Shown here: positions 1-8,472 of the stretch, in pieces
Layout of the letters: each line of letters begins with the position of its first letter
Numbering within the stretch: position 1 is the first letter of the stretch
Assembly: GCA_963771905.1 (NCBI GenBank)
Contig: CAVYVI010000014.1
Coordinates: 372,001 to 436,000 of the forward strand
Direction: 5' to 3'
DNA length: 64,000 nt
DNA from: Palsa-147 sp963771905
GTDB lineage: Bacteria; Acidobacteriota; Terriglobia; Acidiferrales; UBA7541
Notes under the pieces: model-generated
Databases searched by the model: none
What the model was told of the DNA's origin: nothing
Seen by the model: the letters and a program-made list of their open reading frames with translations, nothing else
Position numbers and translations under genes: made by a program

Positions 1-2
1 GC

Positions 3-107
3 GCGGTGACGCCCGAAGAAACGCTGAAGTTAACCGGCCTGACGCACGGCGATCTGCGTATGGGCTCTTTTTTAAAGATTCTGCAAGCGCGAACGGCGCG
101 CCAGTGA
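3..107 (+). CDS. C-terminal fragment of an unidentified protein
   Basis: An open frame enters from the left edge and gives about 34 residues containing PEETLKLTGLTHGDLRMG before a TGA stop. The composition looks like genuine protein, but I do not recognise the family. It is convergent with the uricase gene, so it is not part of the purine operon. Only the last codons are in the window, so no function is proposed. Confidence 0.4.
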   Translation, partial: AVTPEETLKLTGLTHGDLRMGSFLKILQARTARQ

Positions 108-183
108 ACTAAAAGGCTCTGTAAGAAAGGCCCTCTCACTGGCCTCGATGCGCGCAATCCTCGGTGGTTTTCCCGCGGAAACT

Positions 184-1032
184 TCAGACGTCTTTTCGCA
201 GAGTCGCTTCGATCAGGCCGTGCGGTTCATCAATCGGCAGGAAGATTTCATCGTCGTTTTCCATGCCGAAAGGTTTGAGGTCGACGAGATTGTAGTGTTT
301 ATTGGGCATCGAGAGGCGAATCTCGGTGATCGGCTCGAAACTTTGCAGGACCGCTTCGCCCATCGCGTAGAGCGTGTGTTGCAGCGACAGGCTGTGATGC
401 TCGGCGAACGTTTCGAGCAATGTCCGGCGGACGCCGTGCCAGATCGCGCTGAATCCGATATCTTCCGACGCGTATTGCCACCGCGCGGCCATCGACGTGG
501 CGAGAATTCGATCCGGGGTTTCCTTCAGCGTTGTATAGGGATCGCTGATATACCCTTCAAAGCCTGAATCGGCGGACTTGAGGATGACGAGATCCTCGAT
601 CCCCGCCGTATATTCGAAGCCCTCGCGGGTTCCCGCGACGATGGCCGTTCGTTTTTCGGCCCCCGCGCGCACGAACGCATTGCCGTGCGGCTTCCCGCCG
701 ATGGCGATGCGCTCCCACAGTTGTTCCGAAGAATCAACGCGCACGCGGGACACCTGTGGGTTGTAAGTGAGGAAATGCTCGATCAAGTGCGTCGAGAATT
801 CCTCGATAGGCTCGGGCGGATATTGCTTCGCGAGAACGTAGACCGTGTTCTTCATCGTGTCGGTCGGCAGAATTTTGCTATTATCGCCGGCGGTGTGCGC
901 GGATTCAAAATCACCTTCGAATTGAATCGCGATCGTGACTTCCTTGATTTCGTCATGGCCATCATTCCGCGTCACGCGCAGGAGACGCACGCGCGATTTG
1001 CCGTAATCGTTCTGGCCAAGCCGGATGCGCAT
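184..1032 (-). CDS. pucL: Urate oxidase (uricase)
   Basis: Cofactor-free uricase of 282 aa, oxidising urate to 5-hydroxyisourate. The N-terminal YGKSRVRLLRV carries the catalytic lysine. NSKILPTDTMKNTVYVLAK carries the partner threonine of the T-D-T segment. The C-terminal half has the QYASEDIGFSAIW segment, LQHTLYAMGEA and a typical PNKHYNLVDL stretch that binds urate. Length is normal for bacterial uricases with a single T-fold tandem. It is the last gene of the minus-strand purine operon, beginning 3 bp after the HIU hydrolase stop, so translational coupling is likely. Its unstable product is handled by the next gene upstream. Confidence 0.96.
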   Translation of the reverse strand: MRIRLGQNDYGKSRVRLLRVTRNDGHDEIKEVTIAIQFEGDFESAHTAGDNSKILPTDTMKNTVYVLAKQYPPEPIEEFSTHLIEHFLTYNPQVSRVRVDSSEQLWERIAIGGKPHGNAFVRAGAEKRTAIVAGTREGFEYTAGIEDLVILKSADSGFEGYISDPYTTLKETPDRILATSMAARWQYASEDIGFSAIWHGVRRTLLETFAEHHSLSLQHTLYAMGEAVLQSFEPITEIRLSMPNKHYNLVDLKPFGMENDDEIFLPIDEPHGLIEATLRKDV

Positions 1033-1035
1033 CGG

Positions 1036-1377
1036 TCAGCTCCCGCGGTAGCTGGTGTAGCCGAACGGGTTCAGGAGCAGCGGCACGTGGTAATGCTGCT
1101 TCGCATCCTGGACGAGGAAAGTAATTTCGACCTGCGGAAAGAAGGAGACCACTCGCCGCGCGAGAAAATACGGGCCGGTCGCGAATCGCAGGCGGTAGGT
1201 CGCCGGGACGAGTTGCCCGGCGGCCAAAAGATTCGAGACGCGTCCGTCGGCATCCGACGTCCCGCGACCTAAAGTTTCCCACCCTGCGCTGGTTTCCATT
1301 TCGAGAGTCACCTCGACGCCCTGCGCCGGCCGGCCGAGCGACGTATCGAGGATATGCGTTGTAATGGACGAGCTCAT
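1036..1377 (-). CDS. pucM: 5-hydroxyisourate hydrolase (transthyretin-like)
   Basis: Small (113 aa) transthyretin-related enzyme that hydrolyses 5-hydroxyisourate to OHCU. The family's catalytic residues are visible: His8 in SSITTHILD, a His pair in KQHYHVPLLL, and the diagnostic C-terminal tetrapeptide YRGS. No periplasmic signal is present, so it should act in the cytoplasm with uricase. Its ATG overlaps the stop of the allantoicase fusion by four bases, and the uricase start lies 3 bp downstream. Confidence 0.95.
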   Translation of the reverse strand: MSSSITTHILDTSLGRPAQGVEVTLEMETSAGWETLGRGTSDADGRVSNLLAAGQLVPATYRLRFATGPYFLARRVVSFFPQVEITFLVQDAKQHYHVPLLLNPFGYTSYRGS

Positions 1378-2894
1378 GACGCGAGCAACTTCCCGAGCCG
1401 CAGATGCGTAATTTTTCGCTGCTCTTCCGCCGCGGCGCGCAATTCCGTGGCGGGATCATTTCCGAGCCGCTGTTGCAAGAGCTTTAGAATTTGTTCGGTC
1501 GATTTCCCCGTGGCGCACACGATAAAGATGTAGCCGAACGCGGCCTCGTACGCGCGATTCGCGGCTGCCAGAACGGCCTTCGCATCCAGCGACGCGTCCG
1601 CAATTGGCGCCTGCTCCTTCGCCGACCACGCCCCGGCCTTGGCCGATTGTTTCCGCGCCGCCTTCTTTCCGCCGATTCGCGGATGATGGCGAAAGGCCTC
1701 GAGCCAATCCTTCCGCTTCAGGCCAGCCCAGATTTCGTCGGCGGCCTCCAGCAATTGTTCCGCGTCGCCGAACGGACGACGCGCCAGCATACGCCGCACC
1801 CATTCCCGCGAGCCACAACAATCGAGAAGCGCGGCGGCGGCTTTTTTTTCGGGGGCCGTGTCGAGCCAGGCAATTCCATTGGCGCCGGGTTCGTAGCTCG
1901 GAATGCCCCAGACGCGCAGCCGGGCAACACCACCATCGGGGAAAATGTTGAGCCGTAGATGCGACGCCGCGCTGTGATCGAGAAGCTCCTTGCGAAAAAC
2001 ATGGAGCGCATTCGGGCGGAGCTGTGTGCGCACGAGCAGGGGTTGCCATGGACTCGCGTCATCGGGGCCGGAAGTGCCGGCGGCTAGGCTGGTTTCGAGC
2101 GAGCAGCTCTCCGGAAAATTTCCTTTGAAGTGAGACGTGCTGACTTCGACGCGCCGAATCGTCCCCGGCAGTCCCAGCTTGACGATCACCCAATCATGGC
2201 CCTCGCCGCGGCGCCGGCGCGTTTCCCAGCCGTCGCTCATCATGCGAGAAGGGCCGGGCATCAGCAAATTCAGAGGCTCGCTGAAGAATTCGTCGCTGGC
2301 CGCGAGAATGCGGCCGCCATTCTGGACGCCGGCCAGGTCGATTTCTTTTTTCCGAGCGGCCGTATTGTGGATCGCGGGAACCACTTCACCGTGCACGCGC
2401 AAACGCGCCACGCCGCCGTCTGGGTAAATCTTCAGACGCAAATGCGTGAACCGCTGCTCGTTTTGGATCGCGAAGAAATTCTGGGAATCGCCGGTCAGGC
2501 CCGATTCCGGGAGGAGTTCATGCCATTTCGTCGCGGCGGAATGGAGAGCGGCCAGTTCGCGCTTCAATTTTGCTTCGACCGGAATCGAGCACGTCTCGAT
2601 CGAGCACTCCTCCGGGAAATTGCCGCGAAAGAAACTCGTGTCCACGACGACGCCGCGAACGATGCCCGGCAAACCAAGCCGCACGATGCACCAATCGTAG
2701 CCAGGCGTGCGGCGGCGGCGCGTTTCCCAGCCGTCCATCCATTTCCCCCGGCTGGTGTATTTCCCTTCGATGAAAACCGGCGAAGAGTCCTTGAGAAGGT
2801 TCTCCTTCGGCGCGAAAAAATCATCATTCGCGGCGATCACGCGGCCGCCCAGGCGTTCCGACGCCAAGTTAGGAAGTCTTTGAAAGTCCTTCAT
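1374..2894 (-). CDS. Bifunctional allantoicase / OHCU decarboxylase
   Basis: A 506-aa fusion. Residues 1 to about 335 are allantoicase, with the two related halves typical of that family: each has a GGR[VI][IL]AA[NS]D[DE]FF-type segment and a W-E-T-RRRR stretch. This part would split allantoate to ureidoglycolate and urea. Residues from about 339 on are a 2-oxo-4-hydroxy-4-carboxy-5-ureidoimidazoline (OHCU) decarboxylase, with catalytic HPRIG (His404) and the late helix EQRKITHLRLGKLL. This part forms S-allantoin. The two activities flank allantoinase in the pathway rather than being consecutive. The gene overlaps its neighbours by 4 bp at both ends. Confidence 0.92.
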   Translation of the reverse strand: MKDFQRLPNLASERLGGRVIAANDDFFAPKENLLKDSSPVFIEGKYTSRGKWMDGWETRRRRTPGYDWCIVRLGLPGIVRGVVVDTSFFRGNFPEECSIETCSIPVEAKLKRELAALHSAATKWHELLPESGLTGDSQNFFAIQNEQRFTHLRLKIYPDGGVARLRVHGEVVPAIHNTAARKKEIDLAGVQNGGRILAASDEFFSEPLNLLMPGPSRMMSDGWETRRRRGEGHDWVIVKLGLPGTIRRVEVSTSHFKGNFPESCSLETSLAAGTSGPDDASPWQPLLVRTQLRPNALHVFRKELLDHSAASHLRLNIFPDGGVARLRVWGIPSYEPGANGIAWLDTAPEKKAAAALLDCCGSREWVRRMLARRPFGDAEQLLEAADEIWAGLKRKDWLEAFRHHPRIGGKKAARKQSAKAGAWSAKEQAPIADASLDAKAVLAAANRAYEAAFGYIFIVCATGKSTEQILKLLQQRLGNDPATELRAAAEEQRKITHLRLGKLLAS

Positions 2895-4261
2895 GCATCC
2901 GCTCGCTTCAAGACGGTTCCGATCGGCCCGGCCAGGAATTCGCCGCGCTCAAAAATTTTCCGGCCGCGAAGATACGTTGCAGCCACCACGCCGAAAAGTT
3001 CGCGCCCGGCGTACGGCGTAATTTTGTGGCGCTGGTGCAGCCGCTCCGGCTCGACGGAAAATTTTGCCGCCGGATCCCATACGACGAAATCCGCGTCATA
3101 CCCCGCGGCGATCTTTCCTTTGCGTGCGCCGAGACCCGCAAGACGCGCCGGCGCCCGGCACATCCACTCCGCCAGCCGCCCGACAGGATAGCCGCGCTGC
3201 CGCGCCGAAGTCCACACGGACGAAAGCGCCAATTCGAGCGAAGCGATTCCTCCCCACGCGGCGAAGAAATCGCCGGTGTCCTGGCGCTTCATCGCGGGCG
3301 GGCAAGGCGAATGGTCCGTCGCAATCAAGTCCAGAGTTCCGTCGGCAAGGCCGGCCCACAACATTTCACGATTCGCGCCCTCACGAATCGGTGGCGCGCA
3401 CTTGCATTCGGTCGCGCCGTCGGAAATTTCCTCGGCGGCGAATGTCAAATAGTGCGGGCACGTTTCCGCGGTCACCGCAACTCCCTCCGTCTTCGCCGTG
3501 CGCAAGAGATCGAGAGCATCCGAAGAGGAAACGTGCACGATGTGCAGCCGCGAGCGAAATTCTTTCGCGAGCGCGATCAACGCCGCAATCGCCCCGTCTT
3601 CGGCGGCGCGCGGCCGCGAAGCGAGCCACGACGAATAATTCGTCGCGGGCAGTTTCGCCGCCGCTTTCGTCGCCTTCTCGATGATTTCCGGCTGCTCCGC
3701 GTGCGCGAGAAGCGGCGCGCCCAGTTCGGCGAGTGCAGGCAGGGCCGCGCGAAGATCGGCTTCCGATACGTGTGGAAATTCATCCACGCCGCTCGGTGCC
3801 AGAAAGCATTTGAAGCCGAACACGCCTTCGCGCCAGAGCGGAGCAAGCTCGCCCTGATTTCCCGGCACCACGCCGCCCCAGAAGCCCGTGTCCACCCAAA
3901 GCTTTCCCGCGGCCGCCGCCAGTTTTTCGCGCAACGCCGAAACGCTCGTTGTGGCCGGAATGCTATTTAGCGGCATCTCGATCAGCGTGGTTACGCCGCC
4001 CGAAAGGGCCGCGCGCGTTGCCGTCGTAAATCCTTCCCATTCCGTTCGTCCGGGCTCGTTGATGTGGACGTGCGTGTCGACGATCCCCGGCATCACGACG
4101 CGATCGCCCGCATCATCGATCGGGCAGCCGGCGGGAATTTCGTCGAAGCCGGTGACATCGGTGACGCCGCCGTTCTGGATATGAATCGCCGCGGGCGCCG
4201 GCTCGCTCGCTGCTCCGGCCAGGACACACTTACCGCGGACAATGAGATCGGGTGCGCTCAT
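2891..4261 (-). CDS. allB: Allantoinase
   Basis: Cyclic amidohydrolase of 456 aa that opens allantoin to allantoate at a binuclear metal centre. Metal ligands of the family are in place: DTHVHINEPG (H-x-H), the lysine in GVFGFKCFL that is carboxylated in relatives, HAEQ, HIVHVSS and the catalytic Asp in ATDHSPCP. MPLNS is the usual allantoinase variant distinguishing it from dihydropyrimidinase. Start and stop overlap the neighbouring genes by ATGA junctions. It supplies allantoate to the fused allantoicase encoded immediately downstream. Confidence 0.95.
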   Translation of the reverse strand: MSAPDLIVRGKCVLAGAASEPAPAAIHIQNGGVTDVTGFDEIPAGCPIDDAGDRVVMPGIVDTHVHINEPGRTEWEGFTTATRAALSGGVTTLIEMPLNSIPATTSVSALREKLAAAAGKLWVDTGFWGGVVPGNQGELAPLWREGVFGFKCFLAPSGVDEFPHVSEADLRAALPALAELGAPLLAHAEQPEIIEKATKAAAKLPATNYSSWLASRPRAAEDGAIAALIALAKEFRSRLHIVHVSSSDALDLLRTAKTEGVAVTAETCPHYLTFAAEEISDGATECKCAPPIREGANREMLWAGLADGTLDLIATDHSPCPPAMKRQDTGDFFAAWGGIASLELALSSVWTSARQRGYPVGRLAEWMCRAPARLAGLGARKGKIAAGYDADFVVWDPAAKFSVEPERLHQRHKITPYAGRELFGVVAATYLRGRKIFERGEFLAGPIGTVLKRADA

Positions 4262-5124
4262 GGCGTGAGAGCGCCGCGAAGAAATTCTTCAAGCAGATTT
4301 TGCGCCACCGCGCGGCGATACCGCGCCGTCGAGCGAATATCGTCAATCGGCGCAATTTCGGCAGCAAGGGCTGCGCGGGCATTAGCGATGGCCGCGGAAT
4401 CAAGCGGCTTGCCACGCAGGACGCCTTCGGTTTGCGTGGCGCGCAAAACGGTGGGAGCGACGCTGCCAAGCGCGATGCGAACATCATTCACGATTCCGTC
4501 CCGCAATCTCATCGCAGCCGTGAAGCAAACCTTCGAAATGGCCTGGGCGCGCCGCGTTCCCACCTTGCGATAGTACGATTTCCAGCCCGTGCCGCCGCGT
4601 GGCAAAACGATTCGAGCAATGAGTTCGTCGCCCCGAAGGTCCATCTTCTTGTAGCCGCTATGAAAGCCGTGATACGGCACTCTTCGCGCGCCGCGCGCGG
4701 AAACCAGCTCGAGTTCCGCGTCGTAAACGAGCAGCGCGGGAGGCGAATCAGCGGCCGGTGAACCATTGGCAATATTTCCGCCGAGCGTGCCGCGATTTTG
4801 CGTGGCGATCCCGCCGGTTTCCGCGGCGGCGCGGCAGATCAACGGAAATTCGCGCTGCAACGTCGCGTCGCGCTGAACGTCGGTGTACGTGGTCAGCGCC
4901 CCGAGCGTGACATGCGAAGGCGTCGCTTCGATCCCCCGCAATTCGCGCAGATCCCAGATGCTCACATACCGCCGGTGAGGAAGCTTCCCGGCTTCGAGCA
5001 GCACCATCAGGTCCGTGCCGCCCGCGAATGGCTGCCAAACACCGGGCTCGCGCGCGAAAAGCTCCAGCGCGTCGGCGAGATTTCGTGGCGCCACGATTTC
5101 GTATCCCGGCACATAGGATTTCAC
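4258..5124 (-). CDS. Xanthine dehydrogenase, FAD-binding subunit
   Basis: CoxM/XdhB-like FAD subunit of 288 aa. FAD-contact motifs are visible: PFAGGTDLMVLLEAG and TLGGNIANGSPAADSPPALL. A longer frame runs upstream but is only the shadow of the iron-sulfur subunit gene. The GTG at 5122-5124 forms a GTGA overlap with that gene's stop and starts the conserved sequence KSYVPGYEIVAPRN, so I chose it. It relays electrons from the 2Fe-2S centres to FAD and then to NAD or another acceptor. Confidence 0.92.
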   Translation of the reverse strand: MKSYVPGYEIVAPRNLADALELFAREPGVWQPFAGGTDLMVLLEAGKLPHRRYVSIWDLRELRGIEATPSHVTLGALTTYTDVQRDATLQREFPLICRAAAETGGIATQNRGTLGGNIANGSPAADSPPALLVYDAELELVSARGARRVPYHGFHSGYKKMDLRGDELIARIVLPRGGTGWKSYYRKVGTRRAQAISKVCFTAAMRLRDGIVNDVRIALGSVAPTVLRATQTEGVLRGKPLDSAAIANARAALAAEIAPIDDIRSTARYRRAVAQNLLEEFLRGALTP

Positions 5125-5612
5125 CGAGCCGCTCCGGCCGGCCGGCACGCATGCAGCACGGCCTCGAAAATCTTCGTGTATCCCGTGCAGCGGCAAAGAT
5201 TCCCGGCAAGAGCGTTGCGAATCTCGAGCTCCGACGGCTGTGGATTGTTTTCCAGCAAATTCACCGCAGCGAGAATCATTCCCGGCGTGCAGATTCCGCA
5301 TTGCGCTCCGCCGTGAACCACGAAAGCTTCCTGCACGGCATGAAGTTGCTCGCCATTCGCTACGCCTTCAATGGTACGAATCGCGGCGCCCTCGGCCTGA
5401 ATCACCGGCACGAGGCAGCTGTTCACCAGCTTTCCATCCATCTCGATGCTGCACGCGCCGCACTCGCCTTCGCCGCAGCCTTCCTTGATCCCGGTGAGAT
5501 GCAATTCCTCGCGCAACGCGTCGAGAAGCCGCTCCATCGGAAAATTGTGCAGCGTCACTTTGCGGCCGTTCACCACGCATTGGACGCCGATTTTGCCCTT
5601 CGCCTCAGGCAA
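5121..5612 (-). CDS. Xanthine dehydrogenase, 2Fe-2S subunit
   Basis: CoxS-type iron-sulfur subunit, 163 aa. The N-terminal plant-ferredoxin-like cluster uses CGEGECGACSIEMDG plus a later SCLVP Cys. The C-terminal helical cluster uses QCGICTPGM and NLCRCTGY. These are the two 2Fe-2S sites that carry electrons from the molybdenum centre to FAD. The start overlaps the end of the molybdopterin subunit by 8 bp and the stop overlaps the FAD subunit start, so all three subunits should be made in stoichiometric amounts. Confidence 0.95.
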   Translation of the reverse strand: MPEAKGKIGVQCVVNGRKVTLHNFPMERLLDALREELHLTGIKEGCGEGECGACSIEMDGKLVNSCLVPVIQAEGAAIRTIEGVANGEQLHAVQEAFVVHGGAQCGICTPGMILAAVNLLENNPQPSELEIRNALAGNLCRCTGYTKIFEAVLHACRPAGAAR

Positions 5613-7845
5613 CGGTTTTTTCCCGCTGCGCGTCCAGCGCTTCCATCAACATTTCCGGCGTAAGTGGCACGCGCCGCATGTACGCTCCCGTGGCATTTTC
5701 GATCGCGTTCAGAATCGCTGGCGCGGTCCCATCGAGCGGCAGCTCGCCGATTCCTTTCGCACCGGCGGGCCCGCGCGAATACGGCAGCTCTTCGAAATAG
5801 ACGCGAATCGTCGGCACATCCATCGCCGTCGGCATGATGTAATTGGTCATCTGGTTGTTGATCATGCGCCCTTCTTGCCAGACGACCCTTTCGTAGAGCG
5901 CAAAGCCGATTCCTTGCGCCACGCCGCCCTCGATCTGTCCCGCCGCGAGCACGGGATGAATCACGCGCCCCACTTCCTGCAGCGCTACAAAATCCTCGAC
6001 GCGCGTTTCGCACGTAAGCGTATCGACCGAAACTTCTGCCACATAAACGGCCCAGGCATACGCGCCGTAAGCATCGCCGCGATAGAGAGCGTCGTCCCAA
6101 TGAATTTCCGGAGGCGGCGAATAGCGGCTCGACGCGCGCAGCGCCCCGATTTTCTCGATGTGCGCGCGGCAAGCGCCGGCAAACGCGGCCGCATCGGCGC
6201 CTTCTCGCAGGAAACCATGCTGCCGCAGCGATTGCTGAATGCCGAGCGCCGCGGATTCCACGAGCTTGCCGACGATCATGCACGTCCGCGACGCCACGGT
6301 CGGTCCGCTATTCGGCACTTGCGCCGTGTCGGGCTGCACCACTTCCACGTTCGCGTAATCGATCCCCAGCGTGTCCGCCGCGATCTGCGAAAAAATCGTG
6401 TTCGTGCCCTGGCCCATCTCCGTGCTCGCGGCGTAAACGCGGATGCGTCCCTCCGCCGTCGCTTCCACGTCAACAATCGACGCGAGATATTCTTCGCCCG
6501 AGCCCGTAAATCCGGCGCCGTGCAAGAATGACGCAAACCCGATCCCGCGCTTCACACTCGAATGCGGATTCTCCCGCGCGAATCGCTCGCGCTTCGCTCG
6601 ATAATCGCTGAGCTCGAACGCGCGCTCCATCAATGCGTTCATGTCGATGTCTTCGTGGACCACTTGCCCGACGGCCAGCGTTTGCCCCTTGCGAATGAAA
6701 TTCCGGCGGCGAAGCTCATCGGGAGCGAGGCCCACCGCCTTCGCCACCTGATCGAGATGCCGCTCGAGCGCAAGAACGCTCTGCGGCGCGCCGAATCCGC
6801 GAAATGCGCCATGCGGCGGCGCATTTGTCGCGACGGCGCGGCTTCGAATCCGCACGTTCGGACATTCATATGGTCCCGCGGCATGAATCGTCCCGCGCGA
6901 GAGCACGACGGGTGAAAGGGTGAGGTACGCGCCACCATCGAGTGTGAAGTCGATATCCATGGCGATCAGTTTCCCATCGCGCGTTACGCCGGTGCGATGC
7001 CGCGTGCGCGAAGGATGCCGTTTCGTCGTCGCGGCCATGTCTTCCGCGCGGTCGTAGATCATTTGCACCGGCTTGCCGCATTTCCACGCGAGCAGCGCCG
7101 CGTGCGCCGCGATCATCGACGGATATTCTTCCTTGCCGCCGAATCCGCCGCCGGTTTCGAGCTGCACCACGCGGATTTTTTCAGTGGGCAGCGCGAACAC
7201 CGCCGAAAGCGCCTTGTGAATGTAGTAGGGGCATTGCAGCGAGCCCCACACGGTGACGCCGTCGCGCGGATTCGCGGCCGCGATCATGCCCTGTGGCTCG
7301 AGATAAAGTTGCTCTTGCGCGCCCGTTTCGTATTCGCCTTCGACGATGAAATCCGCGTGACCCCAAGCGGCGTCCACGTTGCCTTTGTCGACCTCGATCG
7401 TTTTGAAAATATTGTCCGCGCGCCAAATCACCTCCTTGCGCGCGAGCGAATCCTCGATCGTGAAAATCGCCGGCAGCGGCTCGATTTCGATCCGCACCCC
7501 GCGCCGCGCTTCTTCCACCAGATATTTGTCCGCGTGCGCGAGCAGAATCACCGGCTCCTCCGGATGATTCACCACATCGCTCGCGAGGCACGGCTGATCG
7601 TCTTCGAGAAGAACGATGCTGTTCTTTCCCGGAATATCTTTCGCGGTAACGACAACGAATTCTTCCCACGGAATGCCCGGCTCGAAATGGATCGTGCGAA
7701 TTTTTCCCCGTGCGATGGGGCTGCGTACCGTCGCGCCGTGGAGCATCCCGGGAAAAGTTACGTCGGCGACGTAGCGCGCTCGGCCCATGACCTTTTCGCG
7801 GCCTTCTTTTCGGGGAACGGACTGGCCGATGATGGGCGCTCGCAT
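5605..7845 (-). CDS. Xanthine dehydrogenase, molybdopterin-binding subunit
   Basis: Catalytic subunit of 746 aa of the xanthine oxidase family, oxidising hypoxanthine and xanthine to urate. Motifs include GGGFGGKEEYPS, PHGAFRGFGAPQ, EMGQGTNTIFSQIAADTLG and the catalytic glutamate in AKGIGELPLDG (about residue 701). Family members can prefer other aldehydes or N-heterocycles; the operon context with guanine deaminase, uricase and allantoin genes makes xanthine the likely substrate. The ATG lies 10 bp after the guanine deaminase stop. No XdhC-type molybdenum-insertion chaperone is seen in this window. Confidence 0.93.
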   Translation of the reverse strand: MRAPIIGQSVPRKEGREKVMGRARYVADVTFPGMLHGATVRSPIARGKIRTIHFEPGIPWEEFVVVTAKDIPGKNSIVLLEDDQPCLASDVVNHPEEPVILLAHADKYLVEEARRGVRIEIEPLPAIFTIEDSLARKEVIWRADNIFKTIEVDKGNVDAAWGHADFIVEGEYETGAQEQLYLEPQGMIAAANPRDGVTVWGSLQCPYYIHKALSAVFALPTEKIRVVQLETGGGFGGKEEYPSMIAAHAALLAWKCGKPVQMIYDRAEDMAATTKRHPSRTRHRTGVTRDGKLIAMDIDFTLDGGAYLTLSPVVLSRGTIHAAGPYECPNVRIRSRAVATNAPPHGAFRGFGAPQSVLALERHLDQVAKAVGLAPDELRRRNFIRKGQTLAVGQVVHEDIDMNALMERAFELSDYRAKRERFARENPHSSVKRGIGFASFLHGAGFTGSGEEYLASIVDVEATAEGRIRVYAASTEMGQGTNTIFSQIAADTLGIDYANVEVVQPDTAQVPNSGPTVASRTCMIVGKLVESAALGIQQSLRQHGFLREGADAAAFAGACRAHIEKIGALRASSRYSPPPEIHWDDALYRGDAYGAYAWAVYVAEVSVDTLTCETRVEDFVALQEVGRVIHPVLAAGQIEGGVAQGIGFALYERVVWQEGRMINNQMTNYIMPTAMDVPTIRVYFEELPYSRGPAGAKGIGELPLDGTAPAILNAIENATGAYMRRVPLTPEMLMEALDAQREKTVA

Positions 7846-7855
7846 CCGGCAGACC

Positions 7856-8335
7856 TCAATAAGGCTTCTTATCCGTCTTTTCTTGCCACGCGCGGAACAC
7901 GCGCAGCGCTTCCTCGCGCAAAAGAGGAATCATTGGAATCCGGCGCTCCGTGAGCGGGCGCTTCAATTCGGCATAAATATGTGCGTCGTCAAATCCGATT
8001 TCCGCCGCATCTTCCGCGCGATTCGCGTAAAAAACGCGCGCCGGTCGCGCCCAATAAATCGCGCCGAGACACATCGGGCAGGGTTCGCACGTCGTATAAA
8101 CGTCGCAGTCGGTCAGCTCGAAGTGACCAAGCACACGGCACGCTTCGCGAATCGCGGCGATTTCGGCATGCGCGGTTGGATCGTTCGTCGAAGTCACGCT
8201 GTTCGCGCCTTCCGCAAGAATCTTGCCGTCCTTCGCGACCACCGCTGCAAACGGACCTCCGCGGCCGCTGCGCACGTTTTCGAACGCCAGTTCGATGGCC
8301 CTGCTCATGCACCGTTTGTGAGCGTCGTCATTCAC
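7856..8335 (-). CDS. guaD: Guanine deaminase (CDA-fold)
   Basis: Zinc deaminase of 159 aa converting guanine to xanthine. Zinc ligands are in TAHAEIAAIREAC (His and catalytic Glu) and CEPCPMCLGAIYWARPARVFY. The FDDAHIY segment and the C-terminal Tyr closely follow the Bacillus subtilis GuaD pattern from memory, which separates it from tRNA adenosine deaminase TadA. It is the first gene of the purine operon. The 137-bp gap to the MATE gene upstream is the likely place for the operon promoter, though I cannot point to clear boxes. Confidence 0.92.
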   Translation of the reverse strand: MNDDAHKRCMSRAIELAFENVRSGRGGPFAAVVAKDGKILAEGANSVTSTNDPTAHAEIAAIREACRVLGHFELTDCDVYTTCEPCPMCLGAIYWARPARVFYANRAEDAAEIGFDDAHIYAELKRPLTERRIPMIPLLREEALRVFRAWQEKTDKKPY

Positions 8336-8472
8336 GACGTTGTTCCTTCGCCTCGACGGACGGATTCACCCCGGGACAAAATGCCTGATTGATTGTAGCG
8401 CAGGCCATCCGGGTTGCGCGTGGGTTCTGGCCGGACGCGGATGAAACGACGGCGCAGCGCGGCAATGCGAAT

